The notes: generated from the letters alone by a model not told the origin. A stretch of DNA of 64,000 nucleotides from Saccharum officinarum (GCA_020631735.1 CM036223.1:13207356-13271355); one strand, 5' to 3'; counted from the stretch's first letter, positions 38,354-50,660 are shown. Numbers and translations: made by a program.

Positions 38354-39350
38354 CAGGAAAAGGAGATGCTTTGACCAAATTTATATAATAAAATAATATT
38401 TATGATATCAAATAAATATCATTAGATCCTTCATTAATTATATTTTCATAGTATACCTATTTGATGTAAAAAATCTTTGTAATTTTCTTTATATTTTTTG
38501 TTAAACTTGAGATGCTTTGACTTTCAAAAAAAGTTCTAATGACTTATAATTTGGGATGGAAGGAGCAATATTTGTGTATAAAAAGACATGTCAAGTAACT
38601 GAAAACTACTGTGAAAAATTCTTTGATAATATGTTGACACTCAATTAATTCTTGATGAGCAACAAGAAAGGATACAGATGGCATCGTCTGCATTGACATT
38701 AGGGAATATACTACCTTGTTCATTTGAGTACTTAGGGAATACTACCTTATTGTCAATGATACCAAGAATCCATGATCTCTCTAACCTAGAACCTTTTTGA
38801 TGGAAACTAATACTTGAATTTAGATAAACGTGTTACGTCAACTTGCACCAGTTGCTCTGTTTTCGTAGACCAGAGGTTAAAAATCTTTCAAAAAAAAATG
38901 ATCCTAGTCTATCTAATGCTGGTGTTGTGTCAAGGGCTCCGGTTGTATGTTGTCCATTCTGTATGCAATGAAAATGGAAGCAATCTCGTGCCATGTCAGT
39001 TTCGCTAAAACAAATTCTGGGTCAAGTCAGGTGCAGGTACTTGCATTGTTTGACCAAGCTTACAGGTATTATTTGTAATTTCTTCAGTTTAATTGTCGTT
39101 CCTTGTTGTAACGTTCTAGAGTAAGAAAATCACTATGATCCTGAGGAAGCATCAATACAATCAATATTGCAATGGTTCTGGGCTTCGAATGGGCATCAAT
39201 ATTCCACGGATACAGTAGGGAAGAGATACTGCAAGTTATCTTCCCGTAAAAAGCAAGCTACCTAGGCAATTTCCACATCACTTATTGCATCACATATATT
39301 CACACTAACTAGACATCATCACTATGCACACTGACACACATACACGAGAA
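38354..39350. other. Intergenic, AT-rich, with Stowaway remnant
   Basis: A degenerate Stowaway-like half (ATAATTTGGGATGGAAGGAGCA, about 38549-38570) follows AT-rich sequence. Near 38700-38760 the motif AGGGAATA.TACCTT.TTC is duplicated. No gene was recognised. Confidence 0.45.
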
Positions 39351-40014
39351 TCAGTAGTTTGCAGCCACTCCAGTGGATCCTGCAGAAGAACCTTGCAACG
39401 TAAGGAGACGATGAACGCCACCACCGCCAGCGGCGGCGGCTTTACGAGGGTTGATGACCCTGCAGTTGCGCCTGATCTCGCCCTGCGTCCCGGTGAGCAC
39501 CTCGATGTGCCCCATCTTGACCATGGACTCGCGAACTTGATCTTCCAGGTGGCCTCGCTGCGCACGAAGGAGTCCACCAGCGCCTTCATCGTCGCGTCCG
39601 ACTTGAAGAGGCCCAGGTTGTTGTTGAGGCCGACGTAGTACTTGTTGTCGAGCTTCGTCGGCGTGATGAGGTCCATGGACGTCGTCGTCGCCGGGAAGAA
39701 CTGGCTGCTGTTGGGCGGGCAGATGCTCTTGAGCAGCAATGCGTAGGCCTTGCTCAGTGCCGGATCAATCTGTTCATGTACGTGTGTGCCAATGAATCTT
39801 CAGCATTATCTATCCTAGTTTCTTGGAGATGGAATAATGGAAGTGCTATGCTGCTTAGTGCTTACCCCGTCAGGTGAGCCGCTGAAGTTGTAGACCGGTC
39901 GACGGGGCCGTTGGTGGCCACGGGGCGGTGAAGCTGCTGCAGTGGGAGCGCCGATGGTGTGGGCGCCGGAGAGGACGACCATGTCCTCGTGGCTGAGGCT
40001 CTTGGTGGCGAACA
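39351..40014 (-). pseudogene. Class III peroxidase, 3' exons, several frameshifts, cut by gap
   Basis: On the minus strand the last exon (39769-39351) encodes DPALSKAYALLLKSICPP, TKLDNKYYVGLNNNLGLFKS, ATMKALVDSFVRSEATW and GEIRRNCRVINPRK. The preceding exon fragment (40014-39866) has the proximal haem-ligand motif VVLSGAHTIG. These are diagnostic of secreted plant haem peroxidases. Single bases appear missing at about 39530 (between FA and SMVKMGHIEVLTG), about 39950, about 39925 and about 39896. The family-typical stretch between FKSD and ATMKAL is also shorter by several residues. The N-terminal part, with signal peptide and distal His, is lost in the 100-N gap. It may be a pseudogene or a poorly polished gene end. 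Confidence 0.8.
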
Positions 40015-40114
40015 NNNNNNNNNNNNNNNNNNNNNNNNNNNNNNNNNNNNNNNNNNNNNNNNNNNNNNNNNNNNNNNNNNNNNNNNNNNNNNNNNNNNNN
40101 NNNNNNNNNNNNNN
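40015..40114. other. Assembly gap (100 N)
   Basis: Exactly 100 N, the conventional size for a gap of unknown length. The peroxidase gene breaks at its left edge and unrelated repeat sequence begins at its right edge, so real sequence is missing here. Confidence 0.99.
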
Positions 40115-40219
40115 ATGGTTCTGCGCCTAAAAAAAAATATTTCAAACTGCTGGGAGGCCTGCACACGTGCATCGTTGCAAGTCACGCAAAATTTTCATCA
40201 CGCGTAGATGCGCGTGCGC

Positions 40220-40286
40220 GGCTGTGAGGATTTGAACCTACGGCCTCCTGGCCTCGCGTGTAGCTTCCTAACTATACCACCTATAC
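40220..40286 (-). repeat. tRNA-like (Pol III promoter-like) segment
   Basis: On the minus strand GTGGTATAGTTAGGAAGC resembles an A box and, about 35 bases on, AGGTTCAAATCC matches the B-box consensus. The layout resembles the two tRNA-like segments inside the CACTA elements at 45729 and 52199. It is not a functional tRNA: no intact cloverleaf could be drawn. Confidence 0.55.
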
Positions 40287-40487
40287 ATCACATGTGACTG
40301 AGTGGGAGTGTTTTCCTTTTGAAGTGACCTGCGGAGACTATTTAGTACCGGATCCTGTCCTAAAATGGCTATTTCAGTATGTTACCATTAAATTAGCTTG
40401 GACTCTGTAGGCAATATATGCAGGTGCCACACACGTACCTATAGATTTCCAATTATGGAAAAACTCTGTTAACTGCAAGGCATTGGT

Positions 40488-41433
40488 ATGTTGCTAGTAA
40501 GATACTTGAGTTCCTGGAAATTTTTTTATGATGCCACAGTAGTTGTTCTATCTGGTGTTTACTATCCAACTAGTCCACTTGTTTTGCATCATATGATTGA
40601 AATGATTACTCATTTGCATGAATGTGAAAAAGATCAGAATCTATTTGTTGTTGTATATCCTAAAAAGCTAAAATTCCTTCAATACTGGAAGGAAGTACCT
40701 ATGCTTTATTCAATTGCATTTGTCCTTGATCCTAGAGGAAAAATGAGAGGTTTTATTTAATGTTCTCCAAATATTGCAAGAGAAAACTAGTGTTGACTAC
40801 AATTCTTATTATGCTAATGTGAAAGCCTTCCTGTACAAGTTATTTAATCAATATAAGGTTAAGTATGGTGCAGCTAGAACTCAAAGGAAGAGTACACAAC
40901 CAGCAAGACAGGCAGGTAAGAGGAAGCATTCATGGGGAATGATATTTGGAGGCCCTGGAGGATCTGGTGTTGTTGGACCTTCCCCTGCTAATAGTCCATC
41001 TTTGTCTGCTGCTGCTGTTGGTTGTGAGTTAACAGCTTATCTGGACAGTGACAATGTCACTGCATATGAAGAAGAATTTGATTTACTTCTGTGGTGGCGT
41101 GACCATAAGCTAACCTTTCCAGTGCTGTCTATAATGGCTAGAGATATTATGTCTGTTCCAGTTTCAACTGTTTCTTCGGAGTCTACTTTCAGCTTGACAG
41201 GAAGGATCATTGAAGAGCGACGGCGACGCTTGTTGCCAGAACATGTGGAGATGCTAGCTTGCATCAAGGACTGGGAGCCGGAAGATAAAAGACTGCAGCA
41301 TGATGCCATCGTCGTCGACAACCAAGCCATGGAAGAGTCGTTCAAGAACCTCTACCTTGATGAAGATGCAACTAGAACCCCTTCTACCAGCACTACTGCC
41401 TCTGCATCTGTTGCTTCTGCTTCTGGCACTTGA
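40488..41433 (+). pseudogene. hAT transposase, C-terminal part, frameshifted
   Basis: The first block (40488-40760) reads YLSSWKFFYDATVVVLSGVY and FVLDPRGKMRGF. After a one-base shift near 40752, the second block (about 40762-41433) reads NVLQILQEKTSVDYNSYYAN and ends in the hAT dimerisation domain: EFDLLLWWRDHKLTFPVLSI, MARDIMSVPVSTVSSESTFS, GRIIEERRRRLLPEHVEML. This is a BED/RICESLEEPER-type hAT transposase; the N-terminal and most of the catalytic part are missing. A Ser/Thr/Ala-rich tail follows, and the downstream sequence (41405-41700) contains imperfect duplications of about 85 bp. Confidence 0.85.
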
Positions 41434-42007
41434 TTTAATGTGAGTTGTGAACTTGTGAATCTTTACAGTGAATCTGTGCCTTCTCTGTTGCTTCTGCTTC
41501 TGGCACTTGATGAAATGTGAGTTGTGAACTTGTGATTCTTTACAATGAATTTGTGCCTTCTCTTTACAGTGAATCTAGCAGCACTTATGAGCTCTACTCT
41601 TTTGCAGGTTGCAGCATGATGGACAACCAAGCCATGGGCCTCCTTTTGTGGGACTGGGAGTCTGGGACTCCTTCTGTGACTTCTTCTTTTGGCACTTGAT
41701 GAATTTGTGAGAGTTGTGAGAGCCTTGAGAGTGATCTCTCATTATTTGTATGACTGTGCTATACTCTTTAACTTTGTGAACCTATAAACTTATGAAGTAT
41801 GAACTCATGAGCTGTGTTGTACTCTTTTCCTTTGTAGGGTTTCTCACAGGGGTGAGTTTTACCTACAAAGGTTTTTAATGAGGCAGCATTGCACAAACAG
41901 CTCAATATTATTATCTTTTACATCTTATCTCTACTCACTCTGGCTGTGAATTTTGTGAACTTGTGAATTGTGATTGTGATTCTGTGATTTTTTTGTGAAT
42001 TTTCTTT

Positions 42008-42197
42008 GATCGGGCTGCTCGAGCGGCACGGCACGTTTTTTTGCCCGAAGGGCCGTGCTTGGGCTCAAAACGAAGCACGAGGCCCGTTAAGGCACGGCCC
42101 GAGAGGCACGGCGGGCCGTGCCGGCCCGATAGCCTTCGGTTCGTGCCTACCTCGGGCCCGGGCTGGGCCGGACCGGGCCGGCCCGATGGCCATCTAT
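42008..42197. mobile_element. hAT 3' terminus with GGCACGG/GGCCCG subterminal repeats
   Basis: Dense GGCACGGCCCG, GGGCCGTGC and CCGGCCCG motifs end in GGCCCGATGGCCATCTATA. This is the typical right-hand subterminal region of an autonomous-type hAT and fits the transposase fragment upstream. The other terminus is presumably lost in the gap. It ends about 140 bp upstream of the patatin-like TATA box. Confidence 0.7.
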
Positions 42198-42339
42198 ACA
42201 CGTACCCACTGCGTGCATGCAGTCGCGGCCGTTCACACTGTAGGGCATTGCATGCTGGATGGAGTTAGGCCAGTTCACACCTTGGTTCCCATCAGCGTCT
42301 ACACGTAAGGCCAACAATATAATGCCTCGTGGTCGAGGC

Positions 42340-42347
42340 TATATAAA
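42340..42347 (+). promoter_or_regulatory. TATA box of the patatin-like gene
   Basis: TATATAAA within GAGGCTATATAAAGGC, 97 bases upstream of the start codon, giving a leader of roughly 65 bases. Confidence 0.75.
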
Positions 42348-42436
42348 GGCTCGACACCGCAGCTAGCCAATGCAAGCACATCCAGACTTCCTTCCAGAGC
42401 AGCAGCACAAGGAGCACAGCAGCTCGAGCGATCATA

Positions 42437-44356
42437 ATGGCGCCTGCAGCAACCAACAAGCAGCAAGGTGGGGAGCTGAGGATCCTCTGCATCGACGGGG
42501 GTGGCATCCGCGGCCTCATCCGGCGAAGATCCTCGACTACCTCGAAACCGAACTCCAGAGGATTGATGAGTTGCCGACCGCGAGGCTAGCCGACTACTTC
42601 GACTACATCGTGGGGACCAGCACCGGCGCCCTCATCACCACCATGCTGGCCGCCCCGAACAAGGACAAGCGCCCACTCTGCACGGCCAAGGAGATCATCG
42701 ACCTCTACTTGGAAGAGGGTGCCTCAATCTTCAGGAACGACCACAAGGCGTAAGATGAAGATCTCGATTTTTCAATTTCGATGATGTGCATTAGTGTCAG
42801 ACTTGCATTGGGCTCAACAAATTAAGCTTCCCTTATCAAAAAACATAAAAAATGCAGGACGTGGGCTCAGGTGGTGCTGGAGGCCATGCTCCTCTTCATC
42901 AAGTACTACGATGGCAGCAACGAGACCCTGCGGTCCTTGCACGACATGTTCGCCCTCGGGTCGGCCCTCGAGTCCTTGCTCCGCCCGATCCTCGACGCGC
43001 TGATCCACGCCAAGGGCCCTAGCAGTGCACCTGCCGCTGCTGCCAACAACGGTGGCGGCCTGCGGCAGGTAGCAGTATTAGAAGCAGATGAGGAGGCGCC
43101 GGCGGCGATGGAGGACTATATCCAGGAACACGCTGGAGCCATCCTGCAGGCGCTGTGCCATTCGCAGGGTCTGGCGCTGGACTCGCCGCCGTTTCAGGAG
43201 GGCATCAAGGAGTTCGCGGAGGGCCTGCGCGAGACTCTGCTCAACCCGGATTTCGTCAGGCACGCGCTCCTCCGCCCCAAGTACGACGGCGAGGGGCTCC
43301 GCAAGGTGGTCAGAGGGAGGCTCGCCGGGAACCAGCGGCTCCATGAAACCCTCACCAACGTCGTCGTGCCCACGTTCGATATCAAGCGCAACCAGCCTGT
43401 GGTCTTCTCCACCTCTAAGGTACTGTACTAGCTAATTAAACCACCGGATGTTGAATAATTCTGCTCATGTTTGTTTGAGTACGTACCATACGACAGGCGC
43501 GACAGGACCAGGTGATGGACCCCTACCTCTCAGACATTTGCATCGCCGCAACTGCTGCGCCAACATTCTTCCCTGCCCACAAATTCAACACTATGAGCAT
43601 TTGGCCACTAAATTTCGAAGAGTTTAACCTCATCGATGCCGGCGTCTTCGCGAACAATCCGGTATGTAGTTCACCTCAACTGAATGTTATTCGATCACTT
43701 GAACTGAACTGGTGAATGATGTAATGTGCTGTGCGCGTACGTAGACCACAGTGGCGATGAACGAGGTCTGGAGGACGATCGACAGGGGCGAGGAACTGCC
43801 GGTGGAGGTGTCGGCCATGGACTGCAGCAACCTGCGCATCCTCTCCATCGGCACCGGCGTGGTGAACCACTCCTACACCGCCGACGAGTGCAACTGGTGG
43901 GGTGTCCTCCCGTGGGTCTACAACGTCCGCAACAAGACCCAGCCGCTGATCGACACGCTCATGTACTCCACTGGCTCGCTCGTCGACTACAACGTCGCCC
44001 TGCTCTTCAAGTCCCAGGGCTGCGGGGACAACTACTTGCGCATCCAGGAGGATCACCTGGACCCTGCTCTTGGAGCCATGGACGACACGAGCAGCATGGA
44101 CAAGATGATCGAGATCGGGGAGAACCTCCTGAAGAGGCAGGTCTACAGGACGGACGTTGAGACCAGGGAGTACCAGCCGGTGAAGGGCGCAGGGACCAAC
44201 AAGGAGGCGCTCACCAAGCTCGCCCAGCAGCTGGTCGCCGAGAGACGCCGACGAAGGGGGGCTACTGCGCCGCCGATATTACTGAGCATCACCGACGTTA
44301 CCACCGTCGCCGAGCCAAGGCCCAAAAGGCTCAAGCCTACCTACGTCGTGCAGTAA
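42437..44356 (+). CDS. Patatin-like phospholipase (lipid acyl hydrolase), 4 exons, one frameshift
   Basis: Exons 42437-42749, 42858-43419, 43497-43661 and 43745-44356 encode about 550 residues if one base is restored at 42521. There the genome reads CTCATCCGGCG where CTC ATC CCG GCG (LIPAK) is expected; the exon 1/2 phase only fits with that base. Patatin features: oxyanion motif DGGGIRG (20-26), nucleophile elbow GTSTG with Ser62, LTNVVVPTFDIKRNQP, and the catalytic Asp about 339 in DAGVFANNP. The enzyme class cleaves fatty acids from membrane phospho- and galactolipids. It is longer than typical patatins: exon 2 holds an extra region of about 100 residues (Ala/Glu-rich, EDYIQEHAGAILQAL) before the conserved RPKYDGEGL. 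The C-terminus is basic (RPKRLKP). The ATG lies 98 bases after the TATA box. Confidence 0.9.
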
Positions 44357-44372
44357 GCGCATGCGGGGTGTC

Positions 44373-44536
<164 letters not shown>

Positions 44537-44934
44537 TATATTGTAATTAACTGAATAAAAACTCTGGTCCATCATATCGATAGATCAGAGGTCTAAACAC
44601 TACCGGAATCCGGTTCTTTGCCGAGTGCCATGTGGTTTGCCGAGTGTTTTTTTCGGGCACTCGGCAAAGAAGCTCTTTGCCGAGTGCTAAATAAAAACAC
44701 TCGGCAAAAAAAAACACTCGGCAAAGAAGCTGCTTTACCGAGTGCAAAAAAAAACACTCGGCAAAGACATTCTTTGCCGAGTGTCAAAAAAAAACACTCG
44801 GCAAAGAAGCTGCTTTGCCGAGTGCAAAAAAAAAACACTCGGCAAAGAAGGTCTTTGCCGAGTGTTTTTTTTTGGCACTCGGCAAAGCAGTTTTTTAAAA
44901 CACATTTTGAAGCCCTAAATGAATTCAAATTAAA

Positions 44935-45650
44935 AAGTTTTTAACTACAAAGTTTCATAACTTCTTAAGATCTATAAAGTTTATTTTGGTCATTTCTTCA
45001 TTCGACAAAGCGATAGTAACGTTGTTCACAAAATCTACACGTCTCTCATATAGTTTTATAAAACTACAAGAGAGATATATAAGATTTTGTTAATAATGTT
45101 AGAACCACGATTTCAGATGGAAAAACTTCCTAAATGAAAATTGTAGATCTCAAAAAATTATGAAACATTGTATTTGACAACTTTTTAATTTGAAATCATG
45201 TTGTCATGCAAAACTGCATCCGAATTTCAAAAATTTAAAATTCGAATTTTTCAAAAGACCTCGGATGGAAAAATAACCAAAATAAACTTTGTAGATCTCA
45301 AAAAGTTATGAAACTTTGTAGTTGACAACTTTTAAATTTGAAATCATCTTGTCATGCAAAACTACGTTTGAAATTTAAAATTTTAAAATTCGAATTTTAA
45401 AATACGACCTCGGATGGAGAAACTTCCTAAATGAAAATTGTAGATCTCGAAAAGTTATGAAACTTTGTAGTTGACAACTTTTTAATTTGAAATCATCTTG
45501 TCATGCAAAACTACGTTTGAAATTTAAAATTTTAAAATTCGAATTTTTCAAACGACCTCGGATGGAGAAACTTCCTAAATGAAAATTGTAGATCTCGAAA
45601 AGTTATGAAACTTTGTAGTTGACAACTTTTTAATTTGAATTCGTTTAGGG
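44935..45650. repeat. Internal ~150-bp tandem repeats of CACTA 1
   Basis: About four diverged copies of a unit with ACCTCGGATGGAGAAACTTC, ATTGTAGATCTCGAAAAGTT, ATGAAACTTTGTAGTTGACA and TCATCTTGTCATGCAAAACT. The same unit occurs in opposite orientation inside CACTA 2 (52340-53080), so the two elements are related but inverted to one another. Confidence 0.85.
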
Positions 45651-45728
45651 CCTCAAACAATCAATTTACACTTGATTTGGTATAATATTTGGGGAACCGA
45701 AATGGAATATAGACGCAAATGAAAGAGA

Positions 45729-45792
45729 GGTGTAGTGGTAGAGGAGCTCGCGTGTGTGTGAGAGGTCGCATGTTCGATTCTCGCTGGGCGCA
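45729..45792 (+). repeat. tRNA-like segment inside CACTA 1
   Basis: GGTGTAGTGGTAGAGGAGC resembles a tRNA A-box region, and GTCGCATGTTCGATTCTCGC, 35 bases on, resembles a B box (GTTCGATTC). The equivalent segment is in CACTA 2. No complete tRNA fold. Confidence 0.55.
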
Positions 45793-46126
45793 AAGTTTTA
45801 AAAAATTGCTTTGGCTGGTCACTTGGCAGCAGTTGCCATATAACTGGCCAGTGGGGTCCCTCCTCTAATTAAAAAAATATTTTAAAATTTTTTTTCCTAT
45901 TTTTTTTCAGAATTTTTCGGTTCGGCCTTTGCCGAGTGTCGGGCACTCGGCAAAGCCTTTGCCGAGTGCCCGATAAAAGACACTCGGCAAAGGCCGCTTT
46001 ACCGACAGCTTTTTTGCCGTGTGCTCTTTGCCGAGTGTGGCACTCGGCAAAGCCTTTGCCGAGTGTATTTATGGCTTTGCCGAGTGCCCTGGACACTCGG
46101 CAAAGCGGCTGATTTCGGTAGTGAAA

Positions 46127-49039
46127 GCGTAGTACGTGTTGCTATATATGTATGTGAAGCTGCATGCTGATCGAGCTCAGCTGCATTCAGTATCGATGGA
46201 TGGGTGTAAGCAGTACACTCTACTTATAGTGTGTTGGGTCATCATGAATAAATGTATCATGCAGTGCTCACTGCCGTTTGTATATTTTAATGTTTGTGTA
46301 CAAGTTTTTAATGATTTTTGAACTGAGCTATACTTGCATTAGATTTATGCTTGCGGGCGATGATGCCATCCGTCAGCTAGCACCAATATTGGAAAAAAAA
46401 AATTGGAGACTCTTTTAATTTGCATGGGGATAAAAGAGCAATTATTGGTACAACAGCTCAGAATCCTTTATGCATCAGAATATCCGACGGTGTATAATGA
46501 CCTCCATTTGTGCTGCCTTTTTCAATTTACATCGATGCGAAGGACGAAAAAAAACGTCTTGAAGACACATGTTCCATTTTAGTCCAAATTATGAAAGTAC
46601 ATGAAAGATTCACAAAGTATGCCATTTATATTTATCACTTCTATTAAAACTTTTGGTGAAAACAAATTCTAAAAATATCCAAATGGATGTGAAACTATCA
46701 TCTCAACCAGAACCAACCTATCAGAAATCCATTCAAGTAAACCACCAACAAACCAACGATCCACCTACTTGATCACTACTAATCATATGAAGAAGTCCTG
46801 GCTGCTCTTGACTGTGAGCACGGCTGATATATTTGTTTTATACTCTATAGGTCATTGCACACCTTCACCTTGAGTTGTGATTCCCATTTGCCAGTGATTA
46901 TAATGTCTATATCACATCTCCTAGGTGTGTGACTGGGTTTCACTACAAGTCCTTTCTAGAGCTCCACCTAGCCCATGCATAAGTCAACGACCATAGAACC
47001 CCCTCTTGTGCCACTCAAATAACCATGATTAACACAAAACTTGGAGGCTTCTCTGTTACCTATCTCTACATTTATTTATTAGAAAAAAAATCATATTTGC
47101 CATTGCAAAATTTTGCAATCCCTATTTGACATCATGTCTCAATGACATGTGGGGGTCCATCTATTATCACTAACATTGAAAAAAAATAAAGGACTGTGCA
47201 AACTTGCAGTGATAGAGAAAAAACTATCCATATATATTAAAACTTGAAGTTAAGTCCGTACAATGGAAAACTATTTAAGAGATCAAAGTTGAAATTTGGA
47301 TTAAAGGAAAAATAGGTGATAATACCTGATACAGGGTGGATCGGATGACGTGCTCGTTTTTTTTTTAATATAAGGATTAGATCGAACCAAATAGAAGACA
47401 TACTCGGATAGTAGCTCGTGCCACGTAAACCAGGTAGCAATTTTAGAGCCCCTTTGGCAGGGCTTTTGGAACGGCTCCGGTGACGGCTTCACTCGGAGCT
47501 GTACCAAAGACGGATCTAGCCCATTTTATCGGGGTCAGCTGACCCTGACGAATTTGTGTAATTCCTTAACAAAATTATTATTTATTACTAATCTAAGTAG
47601 GCTTGACCCCGTTATTTATTAGACCGGACCCCGGTGGCCATTTAGGCTGGCTTCTGCCCAGGATGGAGCCAAAAATACTGGTTCCTCCTGGCTCCTTCAC
47701 GTCCCCACGTTGCAGTGTACTAGAATGCCCCCGGCAGCAGCAGTGATGTGGCGGGGCAACGGGAGAGCAGCGATGGCCGGCTAGAAAGGGGACCGGCGGA
47801 GGTAGCACAGCATCGACGGAGAAGGGGCTGGGGCGTCGTCGGAGCCGGAGCAGCTTCGATGTGGTGGTGATGCATAAGATCCCGTTGGCCATGAGTGCTT
47901 GACTGTAACACCCCTGGCCGGCAACGTGAGCACACAGAGAACACAGGGTACGGGAAGACGACGAGGAGAGGACTGCCTCTTCCTCGTTGCCGTTTACTAA
48001 ATATAGTATGTAGTCTGAATGAGTTCGCCTACAGGTTGAACACTTATGTGCTATTATAGCTCCTAACCCCATGGGTCCACATGACAGTTACACAAATGGT
48101 TTTAAGGTAGTTTAACACTAATTGACTTAAAGGCAACGATAATGATAATGATGCTGAAGGCACCTTTCCCTGAGTACGCCACCTTCATTCTCCCGTGGCA
48201 CCGTGTGTTACACCTCCCCCACCGGAGATACAGTGTAACATCCTAGATGTTAAGAAAGAATTAAAAACTTAATCATCATCATCATCATGTATAGTCATCA
48301 AGCATTATAGCATACATGCATTTCATGTTTCATATATAGCATGCATATGTTGCAAATGTTGTGTTTTATACATTACATGAAATGTTATCAATGTTAACAA
48401 TAATCTCCATTAAGGTTCCATGTGCATTAATATATGTGAATTTTCTTAAGTAATTAAAATTTTGTTAAAATAAGCTTTATGGACCAAAGTGTGCTCTTTA
48501 ATGCCAAATCAAAAAGTAATGATGTTTCTTGAGCAAACATGTTGAATTTGATCTCCAAAATTAAATTAATGCTAGTTGCCACACTTAATCATCTTTGGTT
48601 AAGTCCCTAAAAACTAGTTAATAAATTCAATTTTGGAGAATTTAATCAATCAATTTTTATGAATAAAAGTGGTCCAATTTTTGTCCTGTTGATTGGTATC
48701 ACGTTTGTGTTAACCAACGGTGCTATTGGTTGATTTGCTTGATCAGTATTTAGCCCCCACTAAATTACCCAAGTTGTTAAATAACTGGATTTCAAAAACT
48801 TAATTTCCAAATTCCCCTTTCTATCCCCAATTCAAAATTTTCAAATCTAGCTCGAATTTTGGGATGGTCCTTAAAACAAAATTGGATATCAGATCAAATA
48901 GAGCAACTTTTATTTTTGGAGATTGTCTAGTGGCCAAATGGAATTGGGAGCAATTGGCAAAGGAAGAAAAAGGGAAAAATGTCCTGCTGCAGTAACGCAA
49001 GTGCCGTCTTCTTTGTGTTTAGTTCCTCCAAAAATGCAC
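46127..49039. other. Gene-free region with repeat fragments
   Basis: No gene was recognised. A partial TIR element lies near 47449-47520 (GAGCCCCTTTGGCAGGGC, GACGGATCTAGCCC). At 48237 TGTAACATCCTAGATG resembles the TGTAACA start of a grass LTR, followed by ATCATCATCATCATCATG and ATGCATTTCATGTTTCATAT, but I could not find its other end. The minus-strand frame 47593-48072 shows no conserved residues. Confidence 0.4.
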
Positions 49040-49257
49040 TATGCAAAAAAAAGATTCCCTGTCACATCAAACTTGCGATACATGCATGGAGTACTAAATG
49101 TAGATGAAATCAAAAATTAATTGTACAGCTTGGTTCTACTTTGCGAGACGAACGTTTTGAACCTAATTAGTCCACGGTTGGACACTATTTGCCAAATAAA
49201 GTCAAAACGTGCTACAGTACACTTTTCACCCTTTTCAGGGGAACTAAACACAGCCTT
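49040..49257. mobile_element. MITE family A, right part
   Basis: Contains CATGCATGGAGTACTAAATG, GCGAGACGAACGTTTTGAAC, CTAATTAGTCCACGGTTGG and the right end GGGGAACTAAACACAGCC. The left terminus is not recognisable. Confidence 0.6.
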
Positions 49258-50660
49258 TATCTCCCTCTCTGTTTGCGCGCGTGGTCGTGCTCGTGAAGGT
49301 GCAGGCGTGCTGGAGAAGCCATCCTCGCCTTCTTCTACACGACGCAGGCGACACTCTCTCTTTTCTCTCTCTCTGCCTCGCCGCCGCCGATGAGCTCGAC
49401 CGCCTGGCAAATTCGCCGCCGCCACTGCACCTCCGCCCAATTGTCCATGCCTACAACTTCGCCCCGCCTTCGCGCTCCTCTCTAATCTGCTCGCCTCTGC
49501 GGCAATAGAAATAAAATTTTGAAAAAAAAATAGACAAAAAATGACTTATTTTCTTCACAAGAGCACATAGATCATTTCTAAACCATTTAACATATAAAAA
49601 CTAAATAAAACATATTATCAATTGCCTATTCAGTGAGGAATGCAGCAACACGGCTAGAGCGTGCGAGTGTGTTGCGGCGGTGGCAACTTGAACCTAGAAG
49701 AGATGAGAGAAAATGAAAGATAGGTTAAGGCTAGAGTATCGGGTGGGCTTTGGCGTCTATTTAGATAGATAAATTTTAAAATTATGAAAATTTCGGACGA
49801 TAGATGAAAAATTCTGGGCCCAGCCGATAAACATGATATCTCGAAAATTTTGGATTCTATCGGCCGATATTTTTTTCCTGGCATTGGATCAGGAATAGGG
49901 ACCTCTTACCATATCCTCTGCGCTTTGGCTCTTGCTCATCAACAACCTGGGGCACCTCTGGCATCCTGAAGTGACCTCTCCGCTGTGCCCAAGGATGAGA
50001 ATGGCTGCTGTCTGCTGAACGGCCCGCGGGACGCCCCTTGAGTGAGCCTCGCCAAGTGGCCATTTCGTCGAGCACCTCGATCGCGTGACCGTGTGAAGCT
50101 CTCCCCACTCGGCCGTCCTCTGGCGCTGCTGAGCCGAGCGACCGCATTAGCCTCACTCGACGTCTCTAGCTCGCCATGATGGCGTGATCCTCACCGTTAT
50201 ACGGTGGAGCAGAGCAGCAGCGCACCACCGGCCGCGCGGTTGCGCTTGTGGTTGTGGGAAGTCAGGTCGCCGGATGCCCGGATTACCAAAACACCCTGTG
50301 ACTGTGACTGACAGAGGCCGCGTCCAAAGCAAACTTGGGCCGATTGGACGGACGGTTTGTAAGTACAGCCATCTAGGTCATGTAACACCTCAATTCAGAT
50401 GTGTTAGAATTTCCACTTCAACTCACGGAAATTGAGATAAATACATATACATCCAAATAAAGTCTAAGTGGGGCTGAAATATAAGTGCAAAGCCCAGACA
50501 AGCTAGCAAATTTGCGTCAAAAAAATATAGGATTTTGAATTCAATGTTTTCCGCTGATTTCGAGGATATTAATAACTTTTTCTTCTATACAACCCTTGAA
50601 TTCAGAATCACCACTCCGGGTTCTGTACCAAGCTAAAAAAATCAAAAAACAGCACCTCCT
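49258..50660. other. Gene-free region
   Basis: GC-rich blocks at 49258-49500 and 49900-50330 have short overlapping frames without domain signatures. They may be captured gene or promoter pieces. TGTAACACCTCAATTC at about 50380 looks like an LTR start, without a partner. Confidence 0.35.

Larger units (their letters stand above)
44598..46123. mobile_element. Non-autonomous CACTA element 1
   Basis: The 1,526-bp element has termini CACTACCGGAATCCGG and TTTCGGTAGTG, flanked by the 3-bp TSD AAA (44595-44597, 46124-46126). Both ends carry arrays of CTTTGCCGAGTG and CACTCGGCAAAG in direct and inverted pairs, the subterminal repeats of panicoid CACTA transposons. The interior has tandem repeats of about 150 bp (44935-45650) and a tRNA-like stretch. 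No transposase. Reading frames through the terminal arrays (LPSV/CRV repeats) are spurious. Confidence 0.95.

Noticed and set aside
44620..46110. Regularly spaced 12-base repeats that superficially resemble a CRISPR array
   Set aside because: CACTCGGCAAAG units occur in both orientations between CACTA termini with a TSD; the genome is a plant.
48237..50400. Possible LTR retrotransposon between TGTAACA starts near 48237 and 50377
   Set aside because: The two starts are not followed by similar sequence, no CA ends or TSD were found, and no gag/pol residues lie between.
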